Part shown: positions 45,772 to 57,295 of the stretch, piece by piece
Position numbering within the stretch: position 1 is the first letter of the stretch
Layout: each line of letters opens with the position of its first letter
Assembly: GCA_951640195.1 (NCBI GenBank)
Contig: OX621169.1
Span: forward strand, 1,364,001 to 1,428,000
DNA length: 64,000 bases
Reading direction: 5' to 3'
Source: Porpolomopsis calyptriformis
Taxonomy: Eukaryota > Basidiomycota > Agaricomycetes > Agaricales > Hygrophoraceae
Made by a program: the position numbers and the translations under genes
The notes under the pieces: generated by a model
Told to the model about the DNA's origin: nothing
Database searches by the model: none
The model's input: the letters and a program-made list of their open reading frames with translations, nothing else

Positions 45772-47419
45772 TCAATCACTGTCAATCATAATTACATCAG
45801 GATCACCAAAGTCCCACTCAGGAGATGGCGTCCGTCTCGTCGATCCGTTCCCCGGGTTAGACGTCCCAGCACGCCCACCTACAATTAAGCGGCTATATTG
45901 AGACGCGGCAGATCCCTGCGATGAACCAAGCTTCTGTCCCTTACCCCACGAAGCGGGGATCACTTCTTCGGGAGGATCTTTCTCCTTCTCCTTGCCTTTT
46001 CCGGAAGATGGTTGGGAAAGGCTTCGCCCACCAGTTAGTGTCTGACCCGAGTCGCTGAGTGAGGTAGGTTCAGGTGAAGCGGCTGAAGCAGAAGAATTGG
46101 TGGGAGGAGTGTATGGAGCGATGTGAAACCCGAAAAAAAGTTTTCCGAAAGGGAGATTTAAAGCAGCAGGAACCTTGAGATCTGACTCGAGCATGTTGTT
46201 AGTCACGATCCGATGCTGACTGCGTTACGATTAGCATGGTTAACGGAAGAAAGGTGTGGAGCCTACTCTGTACGTATGATTTTGCTGCCTTCAGCAACTT
46301 GCTCCACTTTCCTATGGCTAATACCTTTTCCCTTAGTCTTCCTACCACCGAGTGTTTCGCCTTTGCCTTTGAAACTCTCCCAATAGTCACCGCCTTTGCT
46401 AACTACTGTTCCAGCGTTTAGACTTTTAAAACCCCCACCCAAGGAAGATGACGGACGGGATGATCCTGGAGAGGATGAATTTAAATCTATATTGAGTTTT
46501 GACGCCATTGTAGCGGGAGGAGCGGGTTTAGGACGCTCTGGTTCCACGTAGCCGACAGGGGGTGCAAAGTCGACTTCAAGATCGGTGTCGAGAACACTGA
46601 TACCTTCACCCCCTGGATTCGTTTCCATAACAAGAAGACCAAATATGATAGAATTGTAAGAGATTTCGATGATGTCACCTTGAGTCAGAGCAGAAAAATT
46701 TCGAAGGGCGTGCTCCAATCTACCAATGTGCTTATGTCAACGAACGTGAACTTCGCATTACCAAGATAGCATACACAGCCTTGGGGTCCGAGATCTCGAG
46801 AAAGTGGACGGATTGTGCCTGCAGTTTGACAAATTTCCCCTTGGGAAGCTCTGTGCCAGTGATGCGGATGGGATCGCCTTCGTTGAGACGAAGTGTCTTC
46901 ATCATCCAATAGGGTAAATGGACGATTCCTTCCTCGGCGATGAACTCAAGTACGCCAGCGTGCGTCGATGCGGCAGAATTAGCAGGGTTACGTAGCTGAA
47001 ACATCCAGGGTGATTCGAGATCAAGGCCGGTGAGATTAGCCAGTGCAGAGGGAGGCATGATGACTGCAAGAAATTCGATTAAACATTAAGAAGAGTTGAG
47101 CGTCTAAGTGACACGTACTCTTGCCGCCGTAAGATAGGTTCGTTCGTTCTCGGCCAGGCAGCATGGCTACGCTATAAGCCTTGAGATAATCATCATAAGA
47201 CCTAGCCGGTGGCCTTCCGATGCGAGAGACATAGCTCCCTCCGAGTCCTCTAGAGGAAGAAATGTCAGTTGGGTAAGCGTTGAAGTCAGCGATCGCTTGT
47301 ACTGAGCAATTTGGGCGAAGAGACCACCCGGGCCCATTGGGTCTTGGTCACCAAACTATTGTTATCGTTGTGTTAGCTCGAGGACGACGACAAGAGCAGG
47401 GCTAACGTACGAAGTCCAT
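45772..47419 (-). CDS. UFD1: Ubiquitin fusion degradation protein 1
   Basis: Ubiquitin-binding Cdc48/p97 adaptor (with Npl4). The 9-nt first coding exon ATGGACTTC joins FGDQDPMGPGGLFAQIA. Exons then give LPGRERTNLSYGGK, MPPSALANLTGLDLESPW, MFQLRNP, GIVHLPYWMMKTLRLNEGD, LPKGKFVKLQAQSVHFLEIS and FSALTQGDIIEISYN, the double-psi barrel. The C-terminal part is Ser/Pro-rich with GKGKEKEKDPPEEVIP and ends acidic (VIMIDSD). It is divergent from CCT4, 120 bases between starts. Confidence 0.92.
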
Positions 47420-47539
47420 GATGAGTGAGCAAGGACGAGTGAGTGAGGACGCAATCCCTTCGGTAACTGCCGAATACACGCCTTTTTTTGGTGGCATCGA
47501 TCCCAGTTCGGCGCATTTGCAGACTCGCAAGATAATATT

Positions 47540-49583
47540 ATGGCAACGACGGGACAGCAGGGCATCACCAAGCATTTGTCGGGGGCGAATGCTGCCTTCA
47601 ATGACAAGGTGATTTTTCATTCGTTAGACTTGTTAACACGACCTTTCATACCGGCCAACAGGGCAAGCCAATGGAACTACGGCTGTCGAATATGGTCGCT
47701 GCCAAAGGAAAGTACTCGCCTCTTTCTTGCCCTGATGGTAACATATATTTCATCTCTTGCAGCGATCAGCGATGCTGTAAGAACTTCCCTTGGCCCAAGA
47801 GGCATGGACAAAATGGTCGGCGTCCACAATCTCACCCTGTTCTTCGTGCCCGATGTTGATTGTTTTATTATTCAGATTCAAACTTCAACTGGGGAAGTCA
47901 TCGTCACAAATGATGGCGCGACAATATTGAAAAGTATCCAAGCGCTACACCCTGCTGCAAAAATGGTATGTGCTGCTGTTTGTCGATTATTTTCCGCTCT
48001 CTCAGGGATGCCATCAACAGCTCGTCGACCTGTCCGCTGCGCAAGATGTGGAGGCTGGAGACGGCACAACTTCGGTTGTCATTCTCGCCGGAAGCTTCCT
48101 TGGTGCTGCAGAAAAGATGTTGCAGAAGGGCATACATCCAACGATCATCGCTGAAGCTTTCCTGAAAGCATCTGCCAAAGCAGTTGAATTCGTCACGGAG
48201 ATATCAACACCAGTGGACCTGAATGACAAGCCAAGCCTTTTGCGCGCGGCAAGCACGTCCTTGAACTCCAAGGTGATCTCGTTTTGTCTTTTCAGCCAAG
48301 ATAGTAACCAAACTTCACCACAGATTGTTTCTCAGTATTCGTCGACTCTGGCTCCAATTGCCGTCGCAGCTGTGACCCGTTTAGTGACACCCACGTCTTC
48401 CAATGTGGATCTTCGAGATGTCCGGATTGTCAAGAAAGTTGGTGGGACCATCGAGGATACGGAACTTGTCGATGGTGTCGTGCTTAATCAAAACGTTGTC
48501 GTGGCCGCAGGTGGACCCACTCGGATGGAGAAAGCTAAAATTGCCATCATTCAGTTCCAATTGAGCGCCCCCAAGCCTGATGTATGGCTTTTGTATGCCT
48601 TCTCAAGTTCATGCTGACATCGCCATCTCCTTCCAGATGGACAACACTGTAGTCATAAATGATTACCGACAAATGGACAAAGTCATCAAAGAAGGACGCC
48701 AGTATCTCCTCAACATCTGCAAAAAAATAAAAAAGGCCAATTGCAACGTCCTGTTGATTCAAAAATCGATTCTACGTGACGCGGTCGACGACACGTCCCT
48801 CAACTTCCTCAAGAGACTCAATATCCTCGTGGTGAAAGACGTCGAACGAGACGAGATGGAATTTCTGTCAAAGAGTCTTGGGTGTAAACCCATCGCGGAC
48901 ATCGAGGCTTTTACCGAGGACAAGCTTGGGTACGCCGATCTGGTCGAAGAAGCCTCCCACGCCAGTGTCAAGGTTGTCCGGATCACTGGCGTAAAGAACC
49001 GCGGGCGTACGGTCAGTATTCTCGCGATGGGTGGCAGCTCTATCGTCGTGGAAGAGTGCGAGCGCAGTTTGCACGACGCTTTGTGTGTGGTTCGATGCCT
49101 CGTCAAGAAGCGGTAGGATATTCCTTCACAGATACCTGTTTACTCGGACTCATCCTCAGTCTAGAGCCCTGATTGGGGGTGGGGGGGCTCCCGAGATTCA
49201 TGTATCCCGTCTCCTTTCACAACATGCTCAATTACTCAAGGGGATGGAGGCGTACTGTTTCCAAGCATACGCTGACGCGTTGGAGGTGATACCAACAACC
49301 CTTGCAGAAAATGCCGGACTTAACCCCATCGCCATTGTGACTGAACTCCGAAACCGCCATGCCATGGGAGAACGGAACGCTGGGATTAATGTCAGAAAGG
49401 TATGCACATCTACCAAGCCTGTCAACGCCTCGTTTTGATGTCGGATGACATTAGGGATTGATATCTAACATCTTAGAAGAGGATGTTGTGCAGCCATTGT
49501 TGGTCACAACAAGCGCTCTGGAGCTGTCGACGGAGACAGTTTGTCTTCTGTTGAAAATTGATGATTATGTTCAGACAAGGTGA
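47540..49583 (+). CDS. CCT4: T-complex protein 1 subunit delta (CCT4)
   Basis: Subunit of the eight-membered cytosolic chaperonin TRiC/CCT that folds actin, tubulin and WD40 proteins. Visible: [55 protein letters not shown] (ATPase loop), [84 protein letters not shown], and [22 protein letters not shown]. The last exon reads [20 protein letters not shown] and ends DDYVQTR. Several introns of about 55 nt. Near the first junctions (47608-47780) some splice sites were inferred from conservation. Confidence 0.93.
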
Positions 49584-49928
49584 TAGTCGAGAGGACCTTG
49601 CTCGCAACCCATCCCACTTTTCTGGTTACGGCTGTTAGACTTGGTGGTTTATAATGTTCATGATCTCACTTCACAACTCGTGCATCAGGAACGAATGTAC
49701 ACAAGATTTGAGGAGAAAGAAATAGTATCATTTCGACTACCTACTTGGTGGATCAGTAACTGCTCAGATGGCTTGACGGCCATTGACTCTATGTTGCTTC
49801 GCAACCGTTCATGTTTGTAAAGGAAAAATAAAGAGAAAGCAGCTGCAGAAGTAGCGTGCGCGTTATCCATACTATCTCGCGAGGACTATATTCGAAACAG
49901 AATGGTAGACAGGAGTGGGGCGGTAGAA

Positions 49929-51061
49929 TTACAGATCGTCATCTTCTTCAGGAAGAGGGACCTCCGCTGCCTGGAAACAAGAGTTAGCTAACGTGAGTAA
50001 GGTGCTGCCTGAGCTACGGACCTGCTTCAGCTCGTTCTGGTACTGCTCCATAAGTGCCGCGTCGACTTCGACTTGGATGGGCTCCAGAGCGGGAGCAGCG
50101 GTGAACTCGAGAGTCGGATTACTAAGGAATCGATGAATTTATTGAGCAGAAATGGATGGTGGAAAAAGCTGACCCCACGAGCTTTCTGGCAAGCCACAGG
50201 AAGGGTTTTTCGTAGTTGTAGTTTGACTTTGCAGAGATCTCAAAGTACTGAAGATTCTTCTTTCGGTGGAAAGTGACGGCCCCCGTTTTCACTTTTCGCT
50301 CCTAGAAAACAAGTTGAGATGAGCGCGCAATGCCGACCAAAACCAAAACACTGACCTTTACGTCTACCTTGTTTCCGCACAAAACGATGGGAATGTTTTC
50401 GCACACCCGCTCAAGGTCGCGGTGCCAGTTGGGAACATTCTTATATGTGATTCGTGACGTGACATCGAACATGATGATACCGCACTGGCCCTGGATGTAA
50501 TATCCATCTCGAAGGCCACCAAACTTTTCCTGACCGGCGGTGTCCCAGGCATTGAAACAGATGGTGCCGAAGTTGGTTGAGAATGTTAAGGGGTGCACTT
50601 CGACGCCAAGGGTTGCTACAGGAAAGACGGGATAAGCGAGTGAACCCAAGAGCGGGTGACGATGTGAATGAAAATGAGATAAAACACAACGATCACGCAC
50701 CGATATATTTCTTCTCGAATTCACCGGTCAAGTGGCGCTGGGGGTTGATGAGATCAGGGCGCGATCGGGGTGTTGAGGGAGTGATTATCTCACCTTCACA
50801 AAAGTGGTCTTGCCCGTCCCGCCGTCACCGACTACACGGGGTTATCACGTAGGTTAGTTTATTGGAAGGAGAGCGCGAAATTGAATCCACATCGAGAGAT
50901 AGATGGCGAGGGATGAAAGGTGGAAACACGAATGGTGGCACGATAGCGCATCAAGAAGAAACGGGGAATGCAGATTAATTAGTGAGAAACGGGGATTGGT
51001 TGAAATGGGAGAGCAGCGCACCGAGGACGAGCTTGAACGTGGGCATGGGCATGGCAGACAT
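49929..51061 (-). CDS. GSP1: Ran GTPase (GSP1-type)
   Basis: Small GTPase driving nucleocytoplasmic transport and spindle assembly. The first exon gives [14 protein letters not shown]; the next, about 50780-50840, gives [12 protein letters not shown] (P-loop). Then [18 protein letters not shown] (switch I region), [18 protein letters not shown] (switch II), [29 protein letters not shown] and ISAKSNYN. The C-terminus ends [11 protein letters not shown], the Ran hallmark acidic tail. The family is nearly invariant, so identification is secure. Confidence 0.95.
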
Positions 51062-51229
51062 GATTGCTCGAGTAGAATGAGGTGTGTAAGCAGCAAAAAC
51101 AAGTTGAAGCGGAGTTTGAAGAGTCATTCGCAGCCACACGAGTTTAGACTCATTCTGAGGTGTGCACGGACAACGGTAGGATTAAATGTACATTAACGAT
51201 TAAAATTGACATACGATTGGAATCTGAAG

Positions 51230-52209
51230 TCAACAAAACCGGTCACTGTAACAAATTAGGTCCAGTTTCTGTACTGTAACGAAAACAACCAACCTTTTCA
51301 GCTTAGCGCGTCGATCCAACATGGCCTCTGCTAGTCGGCCTTCCCTCCGAGCACGCTTGAGCTGCAGAACAGTCAGTCATATTCGGTTTTGAAGCCTGCG
51401 GAAAATACCTCTCTTTTATCTTCCTCGGAAACTATTGACCTTCCCGCACCCCACGCTTGGTATATCCGGCTGTGGGGAATAGCTGAGCGTGTAAATATGA
51501 AGCGAAGGCGTGGTACTCACTTCGTGCCTGCCTCGTCGGCAAGGGGTGTATCCGACTGACCTTCCTTTTTCTTCTCTTCGTCGTTTGCTTCCTTCTTGTA
51601 TTTTTCCTGTATCTTCACCCAAAACCGCTCTGCAAATCCGACTTCCTCACTGTCACCTCTCAGCTGCACTGACCCACCAGCAACTTCATCAACACTCAGA
51701 TATTTCTCGTAAACATTCATGAACGCAACCATCCCGTCCGGCATGATCACTGGTGTCCACTCTTCCTGTGGTCCCCGTGCTTCCCTGTCTGCAGATACAA
51801 GTCCGTGTGCATCGCAAGACAGAAACTTGCCATCCCCAGTCCCTGTGCGTAGATTTATAGTAGGAGAGCCCGCTACACGAGTAACCACCCAGACCTGGGA
51901 AACATCAGAGGGGGTTCGCTCGAGCAAGTTCGGCAACGCAGGTTCGCCTTCCGGTTGGTCCTTGTCGATAGACTTCAGCACGATCCGACGACGAGTGGAG
52001 TCAAAAGTTATGGAGATGGGTGGATCGGAGGGATGTATGACGAAGGTTGGACCACGGACATGTGAAGGATCTTCGGGCAGAACCCAAGTGTCAGGATCCT
52101 TTCCGTCGTCCTTTTCTCCAAGATCGCCCCCGTCTCCTCTTTTCCGTTTCTTCTTTGTCTTTTCACCTTTAAATTTGAGCTTGGACGAGCGCACCTTTGC
52201 CGTCGACAT
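51230..52209 (-). CDS. FRG1: FRG1-like protein
   Basis: Nuclear, spliceosome-associated, actin-bundling family with a fascin-like trefoil. The start MSTAKVRSSKLKFKGEK leads into a Lys/Arg-rich nuclear signal. The trefoil reads TWVLPEDPSHVRGPTF, WVVTRVAGSPTINLRTGTG, GKFLSCDAHGLVSADREARG, WTPVIMPDGMVAFMNVY, GFAERFWVKIQ. After three introns the tail gives IYQAWGAGRSIVSEEDKRE, LKRARREGRLAEAML, and ends RRAKLKSDRFC, matching the family C-terminus. The frame is open upstream to 52356, but that stretch does not resemble FRG1 and would overlap the RPL26 start, so 52209 was chosen. Confidence 0.9.
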
Positions 52210-52295
52210 GCGAGGCGTGATGACAGTCACACCCAAGTCACAACTGGTGCTATTCCACCAACGCATTTTCAAAACAACCAGCACTGCTGATAACA
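52210..52295. promoter_or_regulatory. 86-bp divergent spacer between FRG1 and RPL26
   Basis: Head-to-head starts; the spacer must host the RPL26 promoter, expected to be strong. No canonical TATA box is visible. Regulatory role inferred from position only. Confidence 0.4.
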
Positions 52296-53040
52296 ATGAA
52301 GTATAATCCTGGTCAGTTTCGTCTCTGGCAATCCCCTCTTTCCTATCAGTTTGCACTGTCCAAGACAGGGCCAGTCTGCGTGGAAGAAACGGTTGGATGG
52401 ACGCTTGTTGTTTGGATGTAGATTATGGGATACCATTGCTGATCGTCGAATATCACAGAGGTTTCCTCTTCACGGCGCAAGGCCCGAAAAGCTCACTTTT
52501 CCGCACCGTCTTCTATCCGCCGAAAAATCATGTCATCCGCACTCTCAAAAGAACTCAGAGGCAAACATAACGTGCGTTTTGAAGCAGTCTCTCATCTCGT
52601 CACAGAACTCATGTTATGGTTCGGAATATGCAGACTCGATCGCTACCTATTCGCAAAGATGATGAGGTTCGGATCGTTCGTGGAAAATACAAGGGTCGCG
52701 AAGGCAAGGTGACCCAAGTCTACCGGAAGAAATGGGTAATCCACGTCGATCGTGTGCAGCGTGACAAATCAAACGGTGCAACAGCACCCATCGGTATTCA
52801 CCCAAGTAACGTGGTAATAACGACCATCAAACTGGACAAGGATAGGTGCGGACATTCCTGATTTTAAAAAAATGAAATTTGACCGTGGCCATCATGCAGG
52901 AGAGCCATCTTGGACAGAAAAGACCGGAAGAAGAATCCAAGCACAAGAAACAATGCCGGAGACGTTGAGATGGTCGATGTGCGTTTTTTTCTTTTCCGTG
53001 TCTTCTGTTAGAACATTGATCCTGATACGCGACCTAGTGA
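52296..53040 (+). CDS. RPL26: 60S ribosomal protein L26 (uL24)
   Basis: Large-subunit protein near the tunnel exit. The 16-nt first exon encodes MKYNP plus one base, then a 155-nt intron, long for this window; exon 2 reads [36 protein letters not shown]. Exon 3 gives [20 protein letters not shown] (KOW motif), [38 protein letters not shown]. Exon 4 gives [12 protein letters not shown] and ends EMVD. The last intron (52979-53037) is followed directly by TGA, so the final exon contributes only the stop codon. Without that splice the protein would gain about ten hydrophobic residues. Confidence 0.93.
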
Positions 53041-53248
53041 ACGCCCTGCAGATGATCTGGATTCAGTTGCTGATTTCCTTATTTTCTTTTGCACTCATGT
53101 ACTTAGGCTTGGATGCGCTGTCAATGCCGCATAACCTCATCGATCCACGGCATGTGGAACATTGTGTTCGAGCGCCAATCACAGGTTTATTAAAACAGTG
53201 CATTTCGTACCGAAGGTGTAATGCTGGTTCAGCAAGACTGCCTGATCT

Positions 53249-54188
53249 TCAAAAGACCACATCGTCATCTTTATCATTCAATAAGTTGACTCCTCCCCAC
53301 TCATCACTACCCACAGGTTCAGACTGTGCTGCGTCTACCGCAGCCTGTCTGGCTGACTCTGCCGCTGCTGTGTCGCGTTTCTTCTTTCCCTGCACTTTCT
53401 TGAGTCTGGGTGATGCCTGTTAAGCAACTGCTTTGGCACACCGCATCCAGACATAAACTTACCGGAAAAACTCTTCGCGATCCATCTCGTCAAGCTCACT
53501 TATGATGTACTTGATGGTGTTCTCCAATCGTGGAATGACGATATGCTCAATGGCATTCACACGACGGTTTGTAGCTCGAATGACCTCGTCGAGGATAGTG
53601 AACGCGGTCTGCAAGGATGCAAGTTCGACAAGGGTCTCGATCGCTTTTGCATAGGCCTCCTTTGCACGCAGCACTTGTTGACCACCACGACCGAGACCCG
53701 TAAGATTGAAGTCTAAGCGGACCCTATCACCGTTGGAAAGGTCAACAATTACGGTCTGAATTTCAGCGCACCAGATCCAGAGACGCGGTCGACCTCGAAC
53801 GCAGGGAGGACGACGCCGGAAACATTCTCTTGCTTGGCCTTCACTTTGAACGATGCCGATTTGGCTTGTTCTTGAACGAGGTACGAGATATCGCCCGTCG
53901 CATATGTCACCTCAGCCATTGAGAACGACGCCAGTTGCATTATTCTTCCCATCTTGCGTTTCGCCTAGGTTCAGTAATAAGGTTAACACCAGAACGGTGG
54001 GGGGAAGTATAGGGGTGCATTCCCACTTCATCGACTTTCTTCAGAATTGCCCGAAACCTGGTTGTTAGCGCATCCCGTTTCTTTGAGAGCAGTGAATGAC
54101 CCGTCTGAGCACCCTTGAGTCGCAGTTTCGTGTTTGTGAGGGCCATCCGTGTTGCGAAAACATTCTCGCGAGGGCCAGCACCCGACAT
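53249..54188 (-). CDS. VMA8: V-type proton ATPase subunit D (VMA8)
   Basis: Central rotor stalk of the vacuolar ATPase. The start is [21 protein letters not shown]. Then [20 protein letters not shown], after an intron [58 protein letters not shown] and [19 protein letters not shown]. The C-terminal coiled-coil end reads [20 protein letters not shown] short acidic tail follows the last intron. It is divergent from BUD23, 56 bases between starts. All parts match the family in order and length. Confidence 0.93.
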
Positions 54189-54244
54189 GACGATGAAATG
54201 GTACTACCGAGTTCGCTAAATGAGGAAAAGCTGCCACCGCAAAC

Positions 54245-55361
54245 CATGTCACGACCTGAGCTTCAAGCACCTCCAGAAATCGTTCGTCTTTGCTTACCTT
54301 GACGAAGTACGGATGCTGAGATAGAACCAAGTATTATGGCGATTCAGAGGCGAAAAAGTATACGACAAAGTACGTCCGGTGCTACTTTTCCACTCCTTTC
54401 GTTGACGATCGCAACTATAGCACTCGAAACCAGCAAATACAGACGGAGATGACCTACCGGGCCCTAGAGCTACTCAATTTGCCCCCAGAAGAACCGGCCT
54501 TTCTGTTGGACATTGGGTGTGGTTCGGGTCTGTCTGGCGAAATCCTAACAGAGGAAGGGTATGTCTGGGCGGGAATCGACATAGCTCCAAGTATGCTAGG
54601 TAAATGCTGTCTTAAACAACCCTTTGTCTTCTTACTACTTGCTACTCGCGTTACAGAGGTTGCGTTGGAACGTGAGGTCGAAGGGGATCTGTTTCTTCAA
54701 GATATCGGTCAAGGACTTGGATTCCGGCCAGGAAGCTTCGATGGTGTTATTAGGTAGTTTTCGTATCCTTTTCTTCCTTGGTCCTTCTGACTTTCTGCGC
54801 CCATACAGTATATCAGTCCTTCAATGGCTTCTGAATGCAGAGACATCGCATCCGACTTCCTCGCCTCCTCACCGTTTGGCGCGCTTTTTTACAACACTTT
54901 ATGCCGCCCTACGCAACCCTTCGCGCGCAGTCTTCCAATTCTATCCATCTTCCGATGATCAGGTCCAACTAATCACGTCTATCGCGCAAAAAGCCGGATT
55001 TGGCGGCGGGATCGTGGTTGACTATCCAAACTCGAAAAAAGCAAAGAAGGTCTTCTTGTGCTTGATGGTAGGAAGCGGGTGGGAACATCAACAGGTCCCC
55101 AAGGGTCTGGAAGGCGAGGCCGACACCGAAAACGCCCGATTCGAGAAGAGGAGATCATCAGACCGACATGGTAAGAAAAATGGGAAGCGGAAAGTCAAGG
55201 ACCGCGATTGGATTCTAAGGAAGAAAGAGGTTATTTCCCCCCTTATAAAGACAATTCACTTTGCTGATCGTCCTCATTTCAAGCTTTACCGCCAACGAGG
55301 GAAGGAAGGTGTCCCGCGCGATTCTAAATACACAGGACGAAAACGGAGAATAGTGTTCTGA
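54245..55361 (+). CDS. BUD23: 18S rRNA (guanine-N7) methyltransferase BUD23
   Basis: SAM-dependent methyltransferase modifying 18S rRNA during 40S biogenesis. The start MSRPELQAPPEI joins YYGDSEAKKYTT and then NTRNQQIQTEMTYRALELL by two introns. SAM motif I reads FLLDIGCGSGLSGE, then AGIDIAPSML; ISVLQWLLNAE is the typical post-II motif, followed by FTTLYAALRNPSRAVFQFYP and AQKAGFGGGIVVDYPNSKKAKK. The C-terminus is Lys/Arg-rich (GKKNGKRKVKDRDW, YTGRKRR), typical of BUD23. Confidence 0.92.
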
Positions 55362-55426
55362 TCCACACACTCACTGATCGAATTTGCATGTCGATTCTAT
55401 TAACGTCAATATACTGATAGACTAGT

Positions 55427-57160
55427 TCATTCTCGCCTCGCAACGAAAAGTTCACGAAATCCAAGGAGCACATGTCTTGCATCGTTGCGTATGAAGTGTC
55501 CTTGTAACGCAGCCATGCTTACCGCGTTGCCCTGTTGGATTTGATCTTGGACCATTGTTTCTAGTTCTCTTCCTGTTTGTTCCAATTCAGCTTCATTTAG
55601 ACCCACAACAGTGTCATCTCCACGATAAAACTCCGTGAACAGTGTCTTCGCCTGGGTGGGGCTTGCGTCGTCGAGGAACTGGGCAAAATCTACGCGCCCT
55701 GGACGAACCAGAGCCCGGTCGAGCTTTTCGACGTGGTTTGTGGTCATGAAAATGATGCGTTCTTCGCCTGAAGCAACGCCATCTAGTGCGTTGAGAAAAC
55801 CGGAGAATGTCACGGACGACTGGTACCTAATACACCATGCATGATAATTGTCAAGTTCTCAACAATCATGGTTCTACTCACCCATCTTCACTTGTTTGTA
55901 TGCGCTTGTTGAACACGGCGTCGATGTCTTCAATCAACACAAATGCTCGTTCCGGGGCGTTGGAAAGTAGGTGGTTAAGCTTGTCATCAGTGAGCCCTCG
56001 TTCAGATAGATTGAGCAAGCATATATCGTATGATAACGACCCCGCTAAAGCCTGAATGAAAGATGTTTTTCCCGAACCAGGAGGCCCGTGAAGTAGATAT
56101 CCACGACGGTAAGGAATTCCTGCATCATCGGGAACACTCTTCACACGGTTCACAGGGATAAAGTAATAATGGCGAACCTCGGTCAGCATACCACTGTCTC
56201 CGCTGCAGAAATGCCCTCAGATCCTGCTCGATACTCTCTCCCACACCTTCCTTCAAAACAACACTCTGTAAAGGTCTTTTCCGTCTGGGCTGCCCAAAAG
56301 GTTTCCACTCGATGCCCCAAGCCGTGTAAATGATCAACTTGCCCTCTTGTCCACGCATGGAAAGGTCCCTCGCATCTGAAAGAAGCTGCGGGAATAGCCA
56401 ACGGTCTTTGGAGAGTGTGGTAAGGGTGACGGTTTCCCAAGGCACCCCAGACATCAGCTGCATTGCGCGCGTTTCGCGCTCGCGGTTTACCTGTTAGGTC
56501 CGGGATTAAATGTTGTCCCGCCATTCAGCCAAGTCTGCGAACCTGCATCCAGGCTCCGCGGTACTTGAACCAGTGAAGTCCTGGCCCGGTAACAAGGTTG
56601 AATGATACCGACGAGCTCCCATTTTGACTCTGCTCCACCCTTGTTTCTACACTGAGCGTGTGACTTCTGAACCACGATGATGCTTTTGATTTGATTCCCT
56701 TGGGTCTGACTTGTACCACAGTTCCGGAACCAGCTTGATGTGCCATCCAGGCAAGCAACCATTCATAAGACCGATCCTTATTGCTTATCTCGAGCGAGAC
56801 GAGCATCCGTCGCTTGAGAGCTGTCGTTCCGATTATTAGACCTTGGCGCAAGCCCGTCAGAACGATACCGACGCTCTGTATGAGGTATCATGAATTTCAG
56901 GTATAATTTACAGCGCCTATTCATAACCGACCATGAGACCAAACCCAGCTTGAAAGTAAGGGCTAAACCTTTGTGTCAACGAAAGCATCGTAAGTTTGCA
57001 CCGTCGTTCCTGAAACGCACTTGTCTCCTGCAAGTCCCCCAAGGAGAGATTTCATTGGCGAATCATCAGCACTCGGTGTCTGTGGGGTTGGTCGTTGAAT
57101 AGTGCTGGCGGGTATGACGGATACTTTTTCAGCTGTCGGTGGTGGATCATTTACCGACAT
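55427..57160 (-). CDS. BCS1: Mitochondrial AAA chaperone BCS1
   Basis: Inner-membrane AAA ATPase that inserts the Rieske protein into complex III. The N-terminal part carries a hydrophobic stretch ([20 protein letters not shown]) and the BCS1-specific domain ([21 protein letters not shown]-like, [30 protein letters not shown]). The AAA module has Walker [38 protein letters not shown], Walker [36 protein letters not shown] and arginine finger region ALVRPGRVD. The start at 57160 ([15 protein letters not shown]) is the only suitable upstream ATG. Confidence 0.9.
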
Positions 57161-57295
57161 TCCCAGTCAAAACGAAGGTATGATATGGGGTGAATAATGG
57201 ATAACCAGCAGCGTAACGGCACGCGACCGCGTCGCGTAGTCTGTCACGCTGTAACCACACTAGCCACTGCAGCCTTGAGGCTTTTCATCAATGCA

